DNA of 64,000 bases from Saccharothrix syringae (GTDB taxonomy: Bacteria > Actinomycetota > Actinomycetes > Mycobacteriales > Pseudonocardiaceae). Position 1 is the stretch's first letter; the number at the start of each line of letters is the position of its first letter. The translations under genes were made by a program, and so were the position numbers. Positions 60,670 to 64,000 of this stretch are shown piece after piece. The DNA lies in contig NZ_CP034550.1 of assembly GCF_009498035.1 (NCBI RefSeq), forward strand, positions 4,774,001-4,838,000. The letters are read 5' to 3'. A model generated the notes under the pieces. It had not been told where the DNA came from and did no database searches. It saw only the letters and a list, made by a program, of their open reading frames with translations.

Positions 60670-63477
60670 ATGCCGGTGGAGAGCAGCGAGCCGCAGGGAT
60701 ACGACGCGTTCATCTCCTACAACCACGGGGCTGACGACGGGACGGCAGCGCGCCTGCAACGCCTGATTCGCCGAGTTGGGCGACCGTGGTACGAGCGTAG
60801 TGTGCTTCGGATCTATCGAGACGAGACCAATTCGCTTATGTCGGAAAGCCTGTGGGGATCGATCGAGCAGGAACTGCGACGATCCCGCCACTTCATCCTG
60901 CTGGCCTCACCTGGAGCAGCGAAGTCGTTTTGGGTGCGGCGGGAGGTCCGGTTCTGGCGGGAGAACCGGGATCGCTCGACCTTCTTCATCATGCGCGTCG
61001 ATGGGACGATCTCCTGGCAGGGTAAGGACTTCGACCTAGGAGCGGACAGCAACGCCGTGCCGCCTGACCTGGCTGGCTGGTTTACCTCGGAGCCGCACTG
61101 GAAAGATGTCGCCGTCACGGCGAACGGTAGGCGCGCCCGGCGAGAGCGGGCTGCGCGGGTGCGCGACGCCGCCCTGACGATTGCGGCGAGTCTCTACCGC
61201 GTAGATAAGGATGAGCTGCACGACGAGGACGAACGACAGCGGCGCCGGGCGCGCCGCAGAACTGTCACAGCGGTGGCCCTGTTCTCCGCTCTTGTCCTGA
61301 CCTTGGGGATCAGCGCCATCGTGCAAGGGAACAAGGCCGATTCTGAGGCGCGGATCGCCTTGGCGCGCAAGCTCGCTGCCGCGTCCGACAGCCAACTGGC
61401 CGCGAACCTGGATGTAGCTAACCTGTTGGCGGTCAAGGCTTTTCGCGCCGATCCCAGTCCGCAGACCAGGGGCGCGCTGTTCCGTGCCGTCACCGCGAGC
61501 GGGTCGCTGGTACGCATGCTGCCGTTCGACGCGGATGTCGTCCAACTCACCGCCAGTGCAGACGGAGGCACGGTCGTCGTCGGTCTGCGCGGCGGGGCGG
61601 TGCTGCGGTGGCGCCTCGCCGACAGCGTTCCCGAGCTGCTTCTCACATTGGACGACGAACCGCGCAGCCTGTCGGTGAGCGCCGACGGCGGTACCGTGAT
61701 CGCAACCGATGGCGACACCTCCCATCTGATGCGACCGGGCCGACCGGTGGAGTCGATCCCGGTACGCCCAGGGTGGGAAGTCCGCGCGGTCGCCGTGTCG
61801 CTGTCGGGCCGCACGGCGGTGATGTCGACAGGGGAGAAGGTGTACGCGGGACGGGCGATGACCAACGTCCTCGCGCTCGACGGCGACGTGCTGCGCAGCG
61901 TGGACCACGATCAGGGCGGCGAACGCCCGCTTGCAGTCGACCTGATCACGACCTCCGATGAGGAGACGTTCCTCATCGACAGCGCGTATGGCCAGTGGGA
62001 ACGCAGGCGACTCGCGGATTGGTCGATGCTATCGGGTTCTTCCGCAGGTTTTGGCACCGCGAACTATGGCGTTACCGCGTCGGCGGACGGCCGCGCTTTC
62101 AGCTACAGCAACGGCGCCGACACGTTCCGTGTGTGGAGCACCGATCGGCCGACCGAATTCGATGCTCCCGACCTTACCGCGAATGCGCCGATCAAAACCC
62201 CGGAGGCGATCGAGCTCAGCGCAAACGCCTCTTACATCGCAGTCGCCGAGGACAACACCATTTACGTCGCACCTGTGCGGCAAGCTGGCACTCCATCGGC
62301 GGAACCCATCCGGCTGACCGGAACGGGCACGATCACGCGGCAGGGCCTGCGGTTCCTCGGCACGGATGGCACGAAACTCGTTTCCGCGTCGGGCAACCGG
62401 GTGGCGGTGTGGGATCTGGCGCAGACCGATCGAATCAGCCACACCTTCCCGATCGAGGTATCCGCCGGGTGCAACGCATGTGGCCCGCCGGACGTCGCGG
62501 TGTCGCCCGACGGCTCGCGCCTAGTGGTCATCGACGGCTCCGGGTGGGGCGGCGTGGCCGGTCCGACAGCACAGCCGCAGGACATCCGCACCCTGCCCAA
62601 TCTCGGCCTGCCCGGCCGGTACGGCCCGGCGGTGTGGGAACGGGATGGCAGCCTCGCCACAGTGCTCGTGCAGCCACCGCTGGGAGGAACGGAGGTATCA
62701 GTACCCGATGGGTGGCCGGTCTCCGTTCGCGGTGTACCGGCAGGGCAGCGCGGCGAGGGTGTGTTGTCGGCGGCACTGACTGCCGACACTCGTCAGGTGG
62801 TGGTCGTCGAGGACGACGGCGGGATCGAACTGATCGACCTCTCGACCGCCGCCACCCGCAGGGTGTTACCTGATCCGGACGCGCCGCCCGCCCCCAGGGC
62901 CCCTCGAGTCCAAGCGGCGGCGATCAGTTCGACTGCTGATCTGGTCGCGGTAGCCGACGAGGACTCTGTGATGATCCGCGCGGCGCACACCGGAGTCACC
63001 GTCGGCGAGATCGCGTTGCGCGACGTGAGGTACCTAGTGTTCGTGCCTGGTCGTCTGCTGGTGCAGCGGAAGTCCGGGGACCTGGAAATCTGGGACGAGC
63101 GGGGCGGGGAGCGCCGCGGGACCGTCGCGGGTGACCGCGGCTTCGTGTACCGGCCCGCCTCCAACGGTTCGCTGGTGGCCCGCACACGTGACGATGGGAC
63201 CATCGTCGTGGCGGACCTGGACACCGGAGCCGTCCTCGGCCCGCTCCCTGCAACCTTGTCTGGAGGTCGGGTGGGTGTCGCGTTCTCCGGTGACGGCATC
63301 CGGCTCGTCACGGTGACCGAGGGAGCTGGCACCGGCCTCGGGAGGGCGGTGCACCGCGACATCTCCGACGAGACGATGGTGCGTACCGCCTGTGCGACGG
63401 CGGGCCGGGACCTGCGTGCCGATGAGTGGAACATGCTGGTCGGCGAACCAGTGCCGGAAGACTTGATGTGTCGATGA
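60670..63477 (+). CDS. TIR-domain membrane protein with C-terminal WD40-like propeller
   Basis: 935 residues. TIR domain at 1-150: YDAFISYNHGADDG, LQRLIRRVGRPWYERS, RNETN-like RDETNSLMSESLWGSI, HFILLASPGAAKSFWVRREV with the candidate NADase Glu92. A linker with basic RRRARRRTV leads to one membrane helix (about 199-218, TAVALFSALVLTLGISAIV). Residues 260-900 are WD40-like repeats (SADGGTVVVGLRGGAVLRW, SPDGSRLVVIDG, SGDGIRLVT). Such TIR-TM-WD40 proteins resemble putative phage-defence or self-recognition sensors. ATG 60670 chosen; upstream in-frame codons are Arg/Thr-rich shadow. Confidence 0.88.
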   Translation: MPVESSEPQGYDAFISYNHGADDGTAARLQRLIRRVGRPWYERSVLRIYRDETNSLMSESLWGSIEQELRRSRHFILLASPGAAKSFWVRREVRFWRENRDRSTFFIMRVDGTISWQGKDFDLGADSNAVPPDLAGWFTSEPHWKDVAVTANGRRARRERAARVRDAALTIAASLYRVDKDELHDEDERQRRRARRRTVTAVALFSALVLTLGISAIVQGNKADSEARIALARKLAAASDSQLAANLDVANLLAVKAFRADPSPQTRGALFRAVTASGSLVRMLPFDADVVQLTASADGGTVVVGLRGGAVLRWRLADSVPELLLTLDDEPRSLSVSADGGTVIATDGDTSHLMRPGRPVESIPVRPGWEVRAVAVSLSGRTAVMSTGEKVYAGRAMTNVLALDGDVLRSVDHDQGGERPLAVDLITTSDEETFLIDSAYGQWERRRLADWSMLSGSSAGFGTANYGVTASADGRAFSYSNGADTFRVWSTDRPTEFDAPDLTANAPIKTPEAIELSANASYIAVAEDNTIYVAPVRQAGTPSAEPIRLTGTGTITRQGLRFLGTDGTKLVSASGNRVAVWDLAQTDRISHTFPIEVSAGCNACGPPDVAVSPDGSRLVVIDGSGWGGVAGPTAQPQDIRTLPNLGLPGRYGPAVWERDGSLATVLVQPPLGGTEVSVPDGWPVSVRGVPAGQRGEGVLSAALTADTRQVVVVEDDGGIELIDLSTAATRRVLPDPDAPPAPRAPRVQAAAISSTADLVAVADEDSVMIRAAHTGVTVGEIALRDVRYLVFVPGRLLVQRKSGDLEIWDERGGERRGTVAGDRGFVYRPASNGSLVARTRDDGTIVVADLDTGAVLGPLPATLSGGRVGVAFSGDGIRLVTVTEGAGTGLGRAVHRDISDETMVRTACATAGRDLRADEWNMLVGEPVPEDLMCR

Positions 63478-63522
63478 CTAAATTAGGGCTTACTGACCTT
63501 CAATTCGTGGTGTCGGTCGAGG

Positions 63523-64000
63523 TCAGGTGGGGTGGAATTGGAGACCGGTGCCGGTGAGGCAGCCGTTGATGATGTCGCTGCGGTACTGGATCTTGCGTAG
63601 GCCCTGTCGGACCGTCCGAACGAGATGGTCGAGGGTGGTGAAGGCGACGTTGGACAACCAGCGACGCCGCAGCACCGACCAGATGCCCTCGACCGGGTTG
63701 AGGTCGGGCGCGTAGGCCGGAAGCCGGTCAACCAGTCCGTGCCGTCGATGAAGGCGAGCATCTCGTCGGAGCGGTGGGTGGGCAGGTTGTCCCACACGAG
63801 CACGATCGGCCCGCCGAGTTGGCGGTGGGCGGCTACGAGCAGGTCGCGGTAGTCGGTCCAGGCGAAGCTGCGGCGCCCTCCGCGTCCGGTGTCCAGCCGG
63901 GGCCGGTGGATCAGCCGCGAGCGCTCGCCAGGCTTGTAGCAGGCCAGGGCCGCGACCGACAGTCGGCGGCGCAGCCTGGTGCGCACCCGGACCACCGGGG
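63523..64000 (-). pseudogene. IS630-family transposase fragment, frameshifted, running off the window
   Basis: The minus strand from the window edge reads SFAWTDYRDLLVAAHRQLGG and LVWDNLPTHRSDEMLAFIDG (DDE Asp), then changes frame near 63725 to LPAYAPDLNPVEGIWSVLRR (DDE Glu) and ends at 63523. IS630-type DDE domains have this order. The frame change is a loss or gain of one base, so the copy is probably inactive. Its 5' part and one end are beyond 64000, so the element's borders cannot be placed. Confidence 0.8.

Noticed and set aside
1..64000. tRNA, rRNA or riboswitch genes
   Set aside because: I looked for conserved cloverleaf and rRNA segments by eye and saw none; a covariance-model search would be decisive.

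Overview
The window is high-GC (about 72-75%) DNA with dense GTG/ATG starts, four-base ATGA/GTGA gene overlaps and strong third-position GC. Together with IclR/LysR/XRE regulators, a beta-ketoadipate operon, secreted xylanase and several specialised-metabolism genes this points to a filamentous actinomycete, most likely Pseudonocardiales (Saccharothrix/Actinosynnema/Lentzea-like). The genus is inference only. No rRNA or tRNA gene was seen.

Layout. 1-5.1 kb: end of a LysR gene, an McrBC restriction cassette bounded by 17-bp direct repeats and lying among decayed catabolic genes, then a GH11-CBM2 xylanase. 5.2-11.3 kb: complete protocatechuate branch, an IclR regulator divergent from pobA-pcaHGBDC, which converts 4-hydroxybenzoate to beta-ketoadipate enol-lactone and then beta-ketoadipate. 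11.3-18.4 kb: secreted deacetylase and SGNH esterase, an SDR/LysR divergent pair and a divergent pair of MFS exporters. 18.6-27 kb: a phosphonate cluster (TauD-like oxygenase, PEP mutase, phosphonopyruvate decarboxylase, metal-dependent alcohol dehydrogenase, sulfotransferase, nucleotidyltransferase, APS-kinase-like enzyme, methyltransferase). 27-33.3 kb: small regulators and accessory genes, including a leaderless ArsR gene with an operator inside its promoter, and a divergent AAA-ATPase/TPR-membrane-protein pair.

33.3-48.5 kb is the most remarkable region: two divergent operons sharing a 500-bp intergenic region. Leftward are an FAD oxidase, a HAD-phosphatase/class II cyclase fusion, a P450 and a bifunctional class II + class I diterpene synthase. 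Rightward are two tandem, paralogous family 2B encapsulin shell proteins (HK97-fold shell with a cyclic-nucleotide-binding-like insertion), a polyprenyl diphosphate synthase, a 39-codon ORF, dxs and ispG. The simplest reading is a dedicated diterpenoid pathway with its own precursor supply, at least partly sequestered in a protein nanocompartment. The bifunctional cyclase carries a disordered N-terminus with repeated GxxGxGT-type elements that may be the cargo-loading signal.

48.5-57.8 kb is an island of XRE, TPR and NB-ARC-type regulators with a small Cys-rich protein, a secreted small protein and an FAD oxidase. 57.8-64 kb is mobile/defence-flavoured: a complete IS5-family element with target-site duplication, a solitary type I-E-like CRISPR repeat, a truncated CHAT-domain gene, a Vgb-like lipoprotein, a TIR-TM-WD40 protein and a decayed IS630-family transposase running off the end.
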